A stretch of 29,350 bases of DNA from RUG334 sp045599645. Its GTDB lineage: Bacteria > Muiribacteriota > Ozemobacteria > Ozemobacterales > Ozemobacteraceae. Location: the NCBI GenBank assembly GCA_045599645.1, contig JAZRWI010000079.1, positions 1 through 29,350 on the forward strand, read 5' to 3'. The notes below the pieces were generated by a model. The model ran no database searches, was not told the origin of the DNA, and saw only the letters and a list, made by a program, of their open reading frames with translations. Each line of letters opens with the position of its first letter. Position 1 is the first letter of the stretch. The translations under genes were made by a program, and so were the position numbers. This document shows positions 22,952 through 29,350 of this stretch, one piece after another.

Positions 22952-24760
22952 TCAGTTATTTGGAAGCTTAACGATGTTCACTTCCAAATCGTCTAATGTA
23001 GTATTGTCTACAGATTTAATGAAGAATCTGTAATTGTTGCCCTCAGCATTAGATGTTTCGGGCTTCAATATGTACATTATACCATATCCTGAGCTTAAAT
23101 ATGAGGAATTTGCGTTAATAGATTTGTTAACGGATGTAAGTTTTAGCCAGTCCTGATATTTGAACCTTACATTTGCGGTCATAAACTCGCCGTTTTCATT
23201 CTGCATAGTTCGCAGATATTCATTCTGAAGCGCAAAGTGCCATTCCCGCTGCAAATCGTTGAGAGTAATGGTTGTATTTCCGCAAAGAATGGTCGGAATT
23301 GTATCAACAAGCTTATTCCCCTGCCACCCTTGCTGTATCAAACGCAACAAGCTTTCCTTACCGAATCTGTCATGCAGATAAAGAATGAAAAGTCCGTTAC
23401 GGCCGTAATCCTGGCTATAATTAAAATTATTTGAATTAAAAGGAAATACATTACCGATGCTATTGCTTTCGCGAAGATAATAATCAAAACGACTGTCATT
23501 TCCTGTGTATTCAGGGCCGACTCCACCATTTCTGGAATCATAAAGAGTTGAAAGGCCCGCTTCACCACAGGCTCGTCTGAATAAAGCTTCAGCACATACA
23601 GAACAGCCTTCGTCAAAGCCTAATTCATCAGCAAAGCTTGTTGCATCATAACCAGGAGAATAAATATTTCCGGAATAAGCTCTGTTACTGAAATTAATTG
23701 CATGCTGGGTTTCGTGAATCATATTAGACAACATTCTCTGCTTACAATAGTTTTCAGTTCCATGTCTGACTGGCGCTACGATTACCAGGTCTCTGTATTC
23801 CGGCAGAGCAGGCAGATTCATGTATTCACCAGAATCAGGCATCATTGTTTCCTCTGGGAACAAACCTTCCAAACCAGTTCTCCAAACCTGAAGAATTGGG
23901 GAAAAAAGAATAGAAAGCTTTCCATCGTTATCGATATCAGCTACAGTCCCGAAATTATCCTTCAAAACAGAATAAGCTGAAACATTTCCATATGCGTAAG
24001 TATCAAATAAGTTTGCAAAAGAGAAGTTTCCATTTTTGCCTGTAACCCAGTCTTCCATCTGAGCAGGGTCGTATGAAGAATAGCCATGATTTTCCTGATC
24101 AACGAAGAATTTCACGTGTTCGGTCATTGCAACAAGCTTACAGCGTGATAATGTTACCATTGGCTTTACATCAATGGTTCCAGTATAAATTGCATATTCC
24201 CGACCAACAACTTCATCACTATGGTCTGAAGCATTACCCCAAGAGGCTCTTGAAGCCATTACAGTTTTATTTGTGTTTTTTGCTACAGAGGCTCTTATAA
24301 AACCAAGTCTCGCTTCATGACTGGCTTCTGTTGTCTGGCAGCAATCATTCGACAAAGCAGAGAACGGGTTTGCCACTTCCCCACCGGCAGACATTCTTAC
24401 AGAAGCCTTTGTATCTGATATTACAGATATTTTTTTGCCAGTTGGATTGTTGTTAGTAATATTTAATAGATAATTAGAACCGTCTGCAGGAATATCAATA
24501 GCAACATTTGCGGAGTTAATATTCTTGATAGTATAGACTTCGTTAACAGCCTTATCGAATACCTGAGCAGTCTCAGTTTCATCCTCTGCAGGTAAGTATT
24601 CCTTCGGAGTTACAGGATTATCTGTATTTTCGTAGCTTGCCTGCTTGGATGTGAAATCATTGTTTGAATTACCACCTTCGCTTTTTAGTCCGCATCCGAC
24701 CAATGAGGTCATAGACAGCGCCACAAGCAAGCCGACAAACTTTTTATTCATTTTTTTCAT
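22952..24760 (-). CDS. Lipoprotein metallopeptidase, M30/hyicolysin-like (first gene of the operon)
   Basis: This 602-residue protein has lipobox LVGC (Cys23), then a Ser/Asn-rich linker. The zinc motif is HETQH at 349-353, with NFSNRAYSG following and FDEG giving Glu384 as the likely third ligand. ADIDNDGKLSILFSP forms a calcium-loop-like segment. A beta-rich C-terminal domain ends FRFFIKSVDNT. It heads the three-gene operon. A TATAAT lies about 50 bases upstream at 24811-24816 (minus strand) with a weak -35. AAGGG lies about 9 bases before the ATG. A second Met three codons in is possible but has no ribosome site. Confidence 0.87.
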   Translation of the reverse strand: MKKMNKKFVGLLVALSMTSLVGCGLKSEGGNSNNDFTSKQASYENTDNPVTPKEYLPAEDETETAQVFDKAVNEVYTIKNINSANVAIDIPADGSNYLLNITNNNPTGKKISVISDTKASVRMSAGGEVANPFSALSNDCCQTTEASHEARLGFIRASVAKNTNKTVMASRASWGNASDHSDEVVGREYAIYTGTIDVKPMVTLSRCKLVAMTEHVKFFVDQENHGYSSYDPAQMEDWVTGKNGNFSFANLFDTYAYGNVSAYSVLKDNFGTVADIDNDGKLSILFSPILQVWRTGLEGLFPEETMMPDSGEYMNLPALPEYRDLVIVAPVRHGTENYCKQRMLSNMIHETQHAINFSNRAYSGNIYSPGYDATSFADELGFDEGCSVCAEALFRRACGEAGLSTLYDSRNGGVGPEYTGNDSRFDYYLRESNSIGNVFPFNSNNFNYSQDYGRNGLFILYLHDRFGKESLLRLIQQGWQGNKLVDTIPTILCGNTTITLNDLQREWHFALQNEYLRTMQNENGEFMTANVRFKYQDWLKLTSVNKSINANSSYLSSGYGIMYILKPETSNAEGNNYRFFIKSVDNTTLDDLEVNIVKLPNN

Positions 24761-24810
24761 ATAGGGCCCTTAAACAAAAATATTCACCCTATATATCGGC
24801 TTGTTTGTAT

Positions 24811-24816
24811 ATTATA
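24811..24816 (-). promoter_or_regulatory. -10 element of the M30 lipoprotein operon
   Basis: TATAAT on the minus strand, about 50 bases before the ATG at 24760. No convincing -35 is present. Confidence 0.4.
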
Positions 24817-24834
24817 CGAATAATAATGCGAAAA

Positions 24835-24918
24835 TTGGCTTATAGCTATTAGCTCTTGGCTGTTGGCTGTTTGCTCTTGGCTCTTGGCTCTTGGCTGTTG
24901 GCTGTTGGCTGTTGGCTG
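24835..24918. repeat. Heptad short tandem repeat, TTGGCTG type (12 units)
   Basis: Twelve head-to-tail 7-mers: TTGGCTT, ATAGCTA, TTAGCTC, TTGGCTG twice, TTTGCTC, TTGGCTC twice, then TTGGCTG four times. This is the cleanest of the heptad arrays. Confidence 0.92.
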
Positions 24919-25137
24919 TTTGGCCAGCTTATCGGCTGTTTGGCCTGCTTATCCGCATTCATCCTGTTATCCGTTGCAGCACATTTGTCTTCAGGAGTAA
25001 CCTGCTAACTGTCGCTTAGCAACAACTTTCGCCGGGAAACTACAAACAACCTAAAACCGAGGCTAAAAACTCTGGCTGTTTGGCCTGCTTATCCGCTGTT
25101 TGGCCTGCTCATCGGCATTCATCCTGTTATCCGTTGC
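24914..25137. repeat. Pair of 64-bp direct repeats
   Basis: Copies at 24914-24977 and 25074-25137 both run from GGCTGTTTGGCC to GGCTGTTTGGCC-type words and then CATTCATCCTGTTATCCGTT, with only a few differences. Each copy holds a doubled GCTGTTTGGCC(T/A)GCT unit. Between them is about 96 bases of non-coding sequence with a TGCTAA/TTAGCA stem. I see no gene between 24761 and 25143. Confidence 0.85.
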
Positions 25138-25143
25138 TTCCCG

Positions 25144-27231
25144 TCAACTTTTCAGTATACCGGAGTCGCGCATGATTTCGTCGGCTATTTTGATGCCTTC
25201 GGCCTTGGCTATGGCTTCGCTGTCGTTTATGTCATACTTTATTGGCAAATCTTCTTCCTTAGCATATCTGTGACCAGAAGAAGCAAGTTGAATACCTAGG
25301 CGCTTGGTAAGCCTGAGAATGTCTGAATAAAGTCTGTGAGTTTCCCTCTTTTCAGCAACCCAGTCTGGGCACTTTAGGAAGCAGTAAACCATTATCTGCA
25401 GCGAATAAGAATCGAATTTATCGAAGCTTACGATATAATAATCCTTACGGGTGCATGGATGATTTCTGATAAGCTCTCTGATACCTTCACAGAAAGCGTC
25501 AACCTTTTCAGCAGGAGTGTCATAAGCAAGGTTTACTGTAGTATTGATTCGTCTGTAGGTTCTGGCACCGTAGTTATCAATCTGAGCGTTAATCAATTCT
25601 GAATTTGGAATAGTAATCAAAGAATCGTAGAAAGTTCTGATTCTGGTGCTTCTGATTCCGACAGATTCAACGGTTCCGTCAGCAGAGCCAATAGTAACCC
25701 AGTCGCCAATCTGGAACGGTCTGTCCATGAGGATAGTAACAGAACCGAAAATATTAGAAACAGTGTCCTTGGCCGCCAAAGCAAAAGCCAAACCGCCAAG
25801 CCCGAGGCCTGCCATGAATTTGTCTATATCAATAGCAAAAATATCAGCCAGGAAAACAAGACCACAGATAACAACCATGACCTTCATGGCCTTTGTAATA
25901 AGCGGTGCGAGAAGATCGTCAAACTTGTTTTCTGTCTGTTCAGCCTTACCGCAAAGGTAATTGCCGATAACATCAACAAGTCTGTAGCCTGCCCAAACAG
26001 AAGCAAGAGCTGCTACTACCTTTACGCTGACGAGAAGAATTACTCTTGCATTCCCAGTAAGACCAAGCATATAAATGCCGCTCCACCAGAAGAATGAAGT
26101 AATTGCAATGCTGATTGGCAGTAAGAATCTCTTATGAGCATCAATGTCTATGTTTACATTTGCCTTTTTAAACAGGGTTTTGATGCTGTTGGTAATCAGG
26201 AATATGACTGTCTTTCCCAATATCAAACCAAGGAATACTATTACGAACAAACCAATCCACTGCCAGTTTTCAAGCAGGAAGGTAGTTTTCATCATTGTCG
26301 GGAAATTCTTTTTCATATAGTCCCTGACTCTGATGGAAAGTGGCAGTTCGGCAACAGAGTTAATGTCTTCCAAGACTTCCTTATCGCGATAGCTGTCATA
26401 AAGCTGAGGCAGAATCTTTACACTTGAGCAGGAGAATTTCCAGGCAGTGAGTTCAGTATCTTCTATAGGAACTTTTTCAATGGTAATGCGGCCCACAGCG
26501 TCATTTAGCAAAATAACCGGAGCTGATTTACTATCATCGGAAAGTTCGACAAGGTCAATATAGCGTGAACGGGCAAGAACAGAATTGAGAAGCATTGCGC
26601 GTTCTTTACCCAGATCTTTTCTTATACTGCGTTCGAAGCCAGACATATCAAGAGCTTCGGCAGCAGCCTGAGTGCCTTCGTCAGTTTCCTTCCCCATGTT
26701 GCTGAAAAAGTATCTGACAGTTTCACGTGGTGAGCGGAAGGTAGCGTCAACAGTGGTATCAAGAACAATCTTTTCCTGTTCCTGATTTACAACTTCGATG
26801 TAATCGTCGATATGGCTGAGAGTCTTGCTATAGTTGAATTTCCATTCGCCGCTATCATAATAGCGAAGAGAAATATCCATACCCTTGTCGCCACCTATCG
26901 GGATAGTATAGGTTCTCTGGGTTGTGTTTTCTGGTATTGCGTCTACCTTGAAGGTAAAATGATAAAGAACCCTGAACAGCTTTTCAGCTATTTCCCGGCC
27001 CCTTGCAGCTCTGCTAGCTTCCGGAATATCATCCAGATAGAGGCACTGTAGGGCATCATCAATGCGTAGTGCCCTTTCATACTCAACCTTGTTCATGATT
27101 TTAAGGAAATAGCGAACAGTTGAACGTGGACTGCTGAGCTTTGGATTTGGCTCTGCAGTCTGTGCCATTAGCATGCTGGAAAACGCAAATACAAGCAAAA
27201 TGGCTAATATAAACTTAATACGGGATTTCAT
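25144..27231 (-). CDS. MscS-family mechanosensitive channel with duplicated extracytoplasmic domain
   Basis: This 695-residue protein has a signal peptide at 1-23 and then two related domains of about 120 residues (33-150 and 166-285), each opening SPR(S/E)TVRYF. Several transmembrane helices lie at about 322-350, 370-390, 397-425 and 445-466. The MscS signature follows at 470-530: the pore helix GLGLGGLAFALAAKDT, then FGSVTILMDRPFQIGDWVTI and GTVESVGIRSTRIR. The C-terminal vestibule domain is complete. MscS channels open under membrane tension and release solutes on hypo-osmotic shock. Long periplasmic extensions occur in some subfamilies, but I do not recognise this duplicated one. A TATACT with an extended TGC (27260-27268, minus strand) lies about 30 bases before the ATG. 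Confidence 0.93.
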   Translation of the reverse strand: MKSRIKFILAILLVFAFSSMLMAQTAEPNPKLSSPRSTVRYFLKIMNKVEYERALRIDDALQCLYLDDIPEASRAARGREIAEKLFRVLYHFTFKVDAIPENTTQRTYTIPIGGDKGMDISLRYYDSGEWKFNYSKTLSHIDDYIEVVNQEQEKIVLDTTVDATFRSPRETVRYFFSNMGKETDEGTQAAAEALDMSGFERSIRKDLGKERAMLLNSVLARSRYIDLVELSDDSKSAPVILLNDAVGRITIEKVPIEDTELTAWKFSCSSVKILPQLYDSYRDKEVLEDINSVAELPLSIRVRDYMKKNFPTMMKTTFLLENWQWIGLFVIVFLGLILGKTVIFLITNSIKTLFKKANVNIDIDAHKRFLLPISIAITSFFWWSGIYMLGLTGNARVILLVSVKVVAALASVWAGYRLVDVIGNYLCGKAEQTENKFDDLLAPLITKAMKVMVVICGLVFLADIFAIDIDKFMAGLGLGGLAFALAAKDTVSNIFGSVTILMDRPFQIGDWVTIGSADGTVESVGIRSTRIRTFYDSLITIPNSELINAQIDNYGARTYRRINTTVNLAYDTPAEKVDAFCEGIRELIRNHPCTRKDYYIVSFDKFDSYSLQIMVYCFLKCPDWVAEKRETHRLYSDILRLTKRLGIQLASSGHRYAKEEDLPIKYDINDSEAIAKAEGIKIADEIMRDSGILKS

Positions 27232-27259
27232 TGTTTACCTGCCTGAAATGTTTTGGCAC

Positions 27260-27268
27260 AGTATAGCA
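27260..27268 (-). promoter_or_regulatory. Extended -10 promoter of the MscS gene
   Basis: TGCTATACT on the minus strand, about 28 bases upstream of the ATG at 27231. It has the extended -10 form also seen before the genes at 5301 and 27589. Confidence 0.5.
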
Positions 27269-27289
27269 TATAAAAGGAATTAGTACAAA

Positions 27290-27545
27290 TGCCTTCGGCG
27301 TGAAAAACTGCCGCTTTGCGGCAGTAGTGAAAAACAGGCTTCGCCTGTAGTGAAAACTTGCTTCGCAAGAGTGAAAGCCTGTCACTTAGTGACAGGCGTG
27401 AAACACGCCTTTCGGCGCGTGGATTTTAGCCAGCAGCCCTCGAAATTTTTGTGCCATTCGCCACCGCGAAGCGGTTTTCACGCCTGACGCGAAGCGGCAG
27501 GTATTCACGCGAGCGCCAGCGAGTTTTCACGCCCGCAGGGCATTT
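27290..27545. repeat. Array of about ten small hairpins spaced by GTGAAA / TTTTCAC
   Basis: In the left half, hairpins such as CTGCCGCTTTGCGGCAG, ACAGGCTTCGCCTGT, CTTGCTTCGCAAG and GCCTGTCA/TGACAGGC are each followed by GTGAAA. In the right half, GC-rich hairpins are each preceded by TTTTCAC or ATTCACG, so the array is itself roughly palindromic. It fills the gap between two divergently transcribed genes. The stems differ from one another while the spacer is conserved. No coding frame is supported. Confidence 0.88.
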
Positions 27546-27572
27546 AATTTATACCCAGTCATTAGAAAATAT

Positions 27573-27580
27573 GCTATAAT
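27573..27580 (+). promoter_or_regulatory. Extended -10 promoter placing a leaderless start at 27589
   Basis: TGC directly followed by TATAAT (27575-27580) lies only 8 bases before the ATG, so transcription should begin at or next to the start codon. No ribosome site is present. Confidence 0.6.
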
Positions 27581-27588
27581 AATCAATC

Positions 27589-28899
27589 ATGAGTAATGTT
27601 CCAATGCTAAATACGTATTGCCGCAGATGTCATGCAGCAATTCTATCTACCGCCCACTCATGCCCTCAATGTGGCCTGAGTAAGCCTAATTTCGCCAATT
27701 TAAGCGAAATAGAAAAGCATTACATCCAGAACCCGCCAAGCATCCCTTTCAGATTTGAAAGCATGGTCTATTCAGTAAATCCTCAAAGACCTCTCTTGTT
27801 CCAGCTTGGAGGTTTATGGGTCAAATACCTGACTGACCCAGAAACCAATCCTCCTCAAAAGCTAGCCTGGGGCGTAATGGGTATCAGCCTTCTGCTTTTT
27901 GTTCTCGCAGCCTTTTCAGGTATAGCATTTGTAAAACATGTTGGAATAGCCTTAAGCATATTCGCCGGTATTTTTCTAATATTAGATGGTTTTTGCTTTA
28001 TAAGGGCTGCTTATTCATCCTATATGCTCAGCCATGTTCAGAAGCAGGGCGGAACCTCCCCCTACTCTGTTCATTTCAAGATTGAAGCTGTTCTCCATCA
28101 CAGCCTCCAAAGCCTTCAGACACTGCTTTATACCTTCTATGAAAAGCCCTGGGAAACCATGGCACAGCAGATGGACATCACTCTTGCAGGTGATACCTTT
28201 GTTCAGGCAGTTAAGGCTATTACAGCAAAAATCAGAAAATTTGCAAACATATCATTGGAAACAATCACTCTTCTGTGGCGCAACAATGTTTATGCCATCA
28301 CCTCATATTCACATATAACATATGAAGAAAAGATAACAAACCTGCATCTTAAAATCCGTGAAGCAGAAGCAATAATAGTCAGATACTGCTGGTTAAGGCA
28401 GTTGAGCTTCGCTCATGAATTCTTAGAAGCTCATTTAAACGGACAAAGTGGTAGAAACACTGCAGAAGACGGGAAATTCGTCATCGGTGGTATGCAGCTC
28501 GACAAGATGGGACCATTAAGCGAACCATTCTACGGGAATTTTGAAACTGTTCCTTATGAACTGCCATTTATTATGCGCTTTTTCTGGCATCAGCAGCTTA
28601 GGCCAGGGGATTTACCAGCAGAAGAAATCATAGCACAGTTCCCTGAAACCGCTGAAATATTTGAAAGCATCGGGCAGGTAAAGAATCTGCTTACCAAGCT
28701 TGAAGAACAAAAGATTATCAATAGTGCCACAGCAGCAGTTGTCAGTTCTTCAAATCTTGAATCTGATATTACCTCGGAAGCTGGACAAATCAAGCGTTTC
28801 CAGATGTATTCAGAATATCTTGACATACCAAAATTCCAGCCTGATGAATCTGAGCTTATCCGTCACGTAGACCGCCTGAACGCCCAGATAAGAATTTAA
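27589..28899 (+). CDS. Zinc-ribbon membrane protein of unknown function
   Basis: This 436-residue protein has an N-terminal zinc ribbon: CRRC at 11-14 and CPQC at 25-28. A pair of transmembrane helices follows at about 92-145 (WGVMGISLLLFVLAAFSGIA and VGIALSIFAGIFLILDGFCF). The long C-terminal region (about 150-436) is helical and probably cytoplasmic. It has a WLRQLSFAHEFLEAHLNG segment, a DKMGPLSEPFYGNFE block and a helical tail. No enzyme motif is apparent and I do not recognise the family. A short zinc ribbon ahead of membrane helices occurs in many uncharacterised bacterial proteins. Its stop overlaps that of the convergent gene at 28896 by 4 bases. The start is probably leaderless; the next Met (27604) has no better site. 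Confidence 0.85.
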   Translation: MSNVPMLNTYCRRCHAAILSTAHSCPQCGLSKPNFANLSEIEKHYIQNPPSIPFRFESMVYSVNPQRPLLFQLGGLWVKYLTDPETNPPQKLAWGVMGISLLLFVLAAFSGIAFVKHVGIALSIFAGIFLILDGFCFIRAAYSSYMLSHVQKQGGTSPYSVHFKIEAVLHHSLQSLQTLLYTFYEKPWETMAQQMDITLAGDTFVQAVKAITAKIRKFANISLETITLLWRNNVYAITSYSHITYEEKITNLHLKIREAEAIIVRYCWLRQLSFAHEFLEAHLNGQSGRNTAEDGKFVIGGMQLDKMGPLSEPFYGNFETVPYELPFIMRFFWHQQLRPGDLPAEEIIAQFPETAEIFESIGQVKNLLTKLEEQKIINSATAAVVSSSNLESDITSEAGQIKRFQMYSEYLDIPKFQPDESELIRHVDRLNAQIRI

Positions 28900-29120
28900 G
28901 AGTCCTTATCGTTATCCCAAATATCTTGCATAAGCATACTTGTCTTAGTTAATAAACTGTTGTTAGCTTCTGTTTCTGATTCAAGTAACATTTGGTTTTT
29001 TATGCTTTCAAGAACAAATTCCTTCATTGATTTGCCCTTTAAAGCTGCATAGGACTTTATTTTTCTATGTTCTTCCTCAGAGAGATCTATGGTCAAACGT
29101 TCTCTTTTGGCAGTAGTCAT
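28896..29120 (-). CDS. Orphan ribbon-helix-helix protein, antitoxin-like
   Basis: This 74-residue protein has a ribbon-helix-helix DNA-binding fold: a beta-strand RERLTIDLSE, then helices EEHRKIKSYAALKG and SMKEFVLESIKNQML. The acidic C-terminus (MLMQDIWDNDKDS) is the sort of tail that binds a toxin. It resembles CopG/ParD-type antitoxins. No toxin gene follows, because the convergent zinc-ribbon gene lies there with a 4-base overlap. None lies directly upstream either, where a hairpin-rich element sits 35 bases from the start. The ribosome site is weak (AAAAAGT). It may be an orphan antitoxin whose partner was lost, or a free-standing regulator. Confidence 0.82.
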   Translation of the reverse strand: MTTAKRERLTIDLSEEEHRKIKSYAALKGKSMKEFVLESIKNQMLLESETEANNSLLTKTSMLMQDIWDNDKDS

Positions 29121-29156
29121 GTAACTTTTTACAAAGCTATATTTTCTAAATCAAAA

Positions 29157-29278
29157 CCACCAGCTAAGCTGGTGGTATGCACCACGCCTTCAAGGCGAAA
29201 TTACTAGCCGCGCCTAAAGGCGCACTGAAAAAGGCTAACAACCGCAGAAATTCTCAGCCGCCGCTAAAGCGGCTTTTA
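29157..29278 (-). mobile_element. Hairpin-rich region resembling an IS200/IS605 right end
   Basis: On the minus strand four hairpins follow a stop codon: GCCGCTTTAGCGGC, GCGCCTTTAGGCGC, CGCCTTGAAGGCG, and finally CCACCAGCTTAGCTGGTGG followed by TTTTGATT. Strong subterminal hairpins directly after a reading frame are typical of IS200/IS605 right ends, which in TnpB elements also encode the guide RNA scaffold. The transposon gene itself would lie beyond the window, so this is a tentative call. Confidence 0.4.
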
Positions 29279-29350
29279 TTTTGCATCCAAATACTTGCTA
29301 CCCGTAAACGGGTCTATGTATTCTTTAAAAGTAAGCTGATCAGCCATCAC
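29276..29350 (-). CDS. C-terminal end of an unidentified protein (5' part beyond window)
   Basis: On the minus strand the last 24 codons read VMADQLTFKEYIDPFTGSKY then LDAK and a stop at 29276-29278. The frame is open to the edge. I do not recognise the sequence. Because hairpins like a transposon right end follow at once, it could be the tail of a TnpB-like or other transposon protein. The internal ATG also allows a chance 23-residue frame. Confidence 0.35.
   Translation of the reverse strand: MMADQLTFKEYIDPFTGSKYLDAK

Noticed and set aside
27290..27545. Possible CRISPR array or tRNA-like cluster
   Set aside because: The hairpin stems differ while the spacer is constant, the reverse of CRISPR; no cloverleaf or anticodon arm is present.

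Overview
The window looks like a chromosomal segment of an AT-rich, diderm (Gram-negative-type) bacterium that uses the standard genetic code. The evidence is a very large signal-peptide protein of autotransporter-passenger type, three lipoproteins with clear lipoboxes, many Sec signal peptides, a mechanosensitive channel, and good Shine-Dalgarno and sigma70-like promoters. The phylum cannot be fixed from the sequence. The load of secreted peptidases, adhesin-like repeats and intergenic repeats suits an uncultured host- or gut-associated lineage, but that is inference. No rRNA, tRNA or CRISPR array was seen.

Layout. (1) Bases 1-5301, minus strand: one uninterrupted frame of 1767 codons running off the left edge, made of about 28 short YGGY repeats followed by three long repeats of about 199 residues. 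(2) 5.4-8.9 kb, a small mobile island: a HigBA toxin-antitoxin pair with its promoter/operator, a relic of the 3' end of a metalloprotease gene, an IS1634-type insertion sequence, and a 5'-truncated gene with an Ada-like zinc domain. Matching heptad repeats flank the island. (3) 8.9-9.2 kb: a MITE-like element and repeat debris. (4) 9.2-16.3 kb, genes for exported proteins: a TPR protein (minus), then on plus a HEFGH metalloprotease, a triple glycine-zipper protein, a duplicated NlpC/P60-like protein whose first copy has lost its cysteine, and a C39-like cysteine peptidase with a glycine-rich tail. Each of the four plus genes has, or probably has, its own promoter. Three of them share a two-helix module. 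(5) 16.4-19.1 kb: a small membrane protein and an S9D (glutamyl endopeptidase-like) serine peptidase. (6) 19.1-19.4 kb: a 9-bp tandem repeat split by an interspersed hairpin element. (7) 19.5-24.8 kb, minus: three tandem paralogous lipoprotein metallopeptidases of M30/hyicolysin type. (8) 24.8-25.1 kb: heptad repeats and a 64-bp duplication. (9) 25.1-27.2 kb, minus: an MscS-family channel with a duplicated extracytoplasmic domain. (10) 27.3-27.5 kb: a dense hairpin array. (11) 27.6-29.35 kb: a zinc-ribbon membrane protein, an orphan ribbon-helix-helix protein, a hairpin-rich region like an IS200/IS605 right end, and the tail of an unidentified reading frame.

Much of the window is devoted to exported proteins: at least five predicted hydrolases or relatives in the right two-thirds, plus the giant repeat protein at the left. 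The most unusual part is 10.4-16.3 kb, where peptidase-fold proteins, putative membrane-active glycine-zipper proteins and a shared helical module occur together. This could be a secreted effector or predation set, or an envelope-remodelling set. The paralogue relic beside the IS suggests the family was once larger here.
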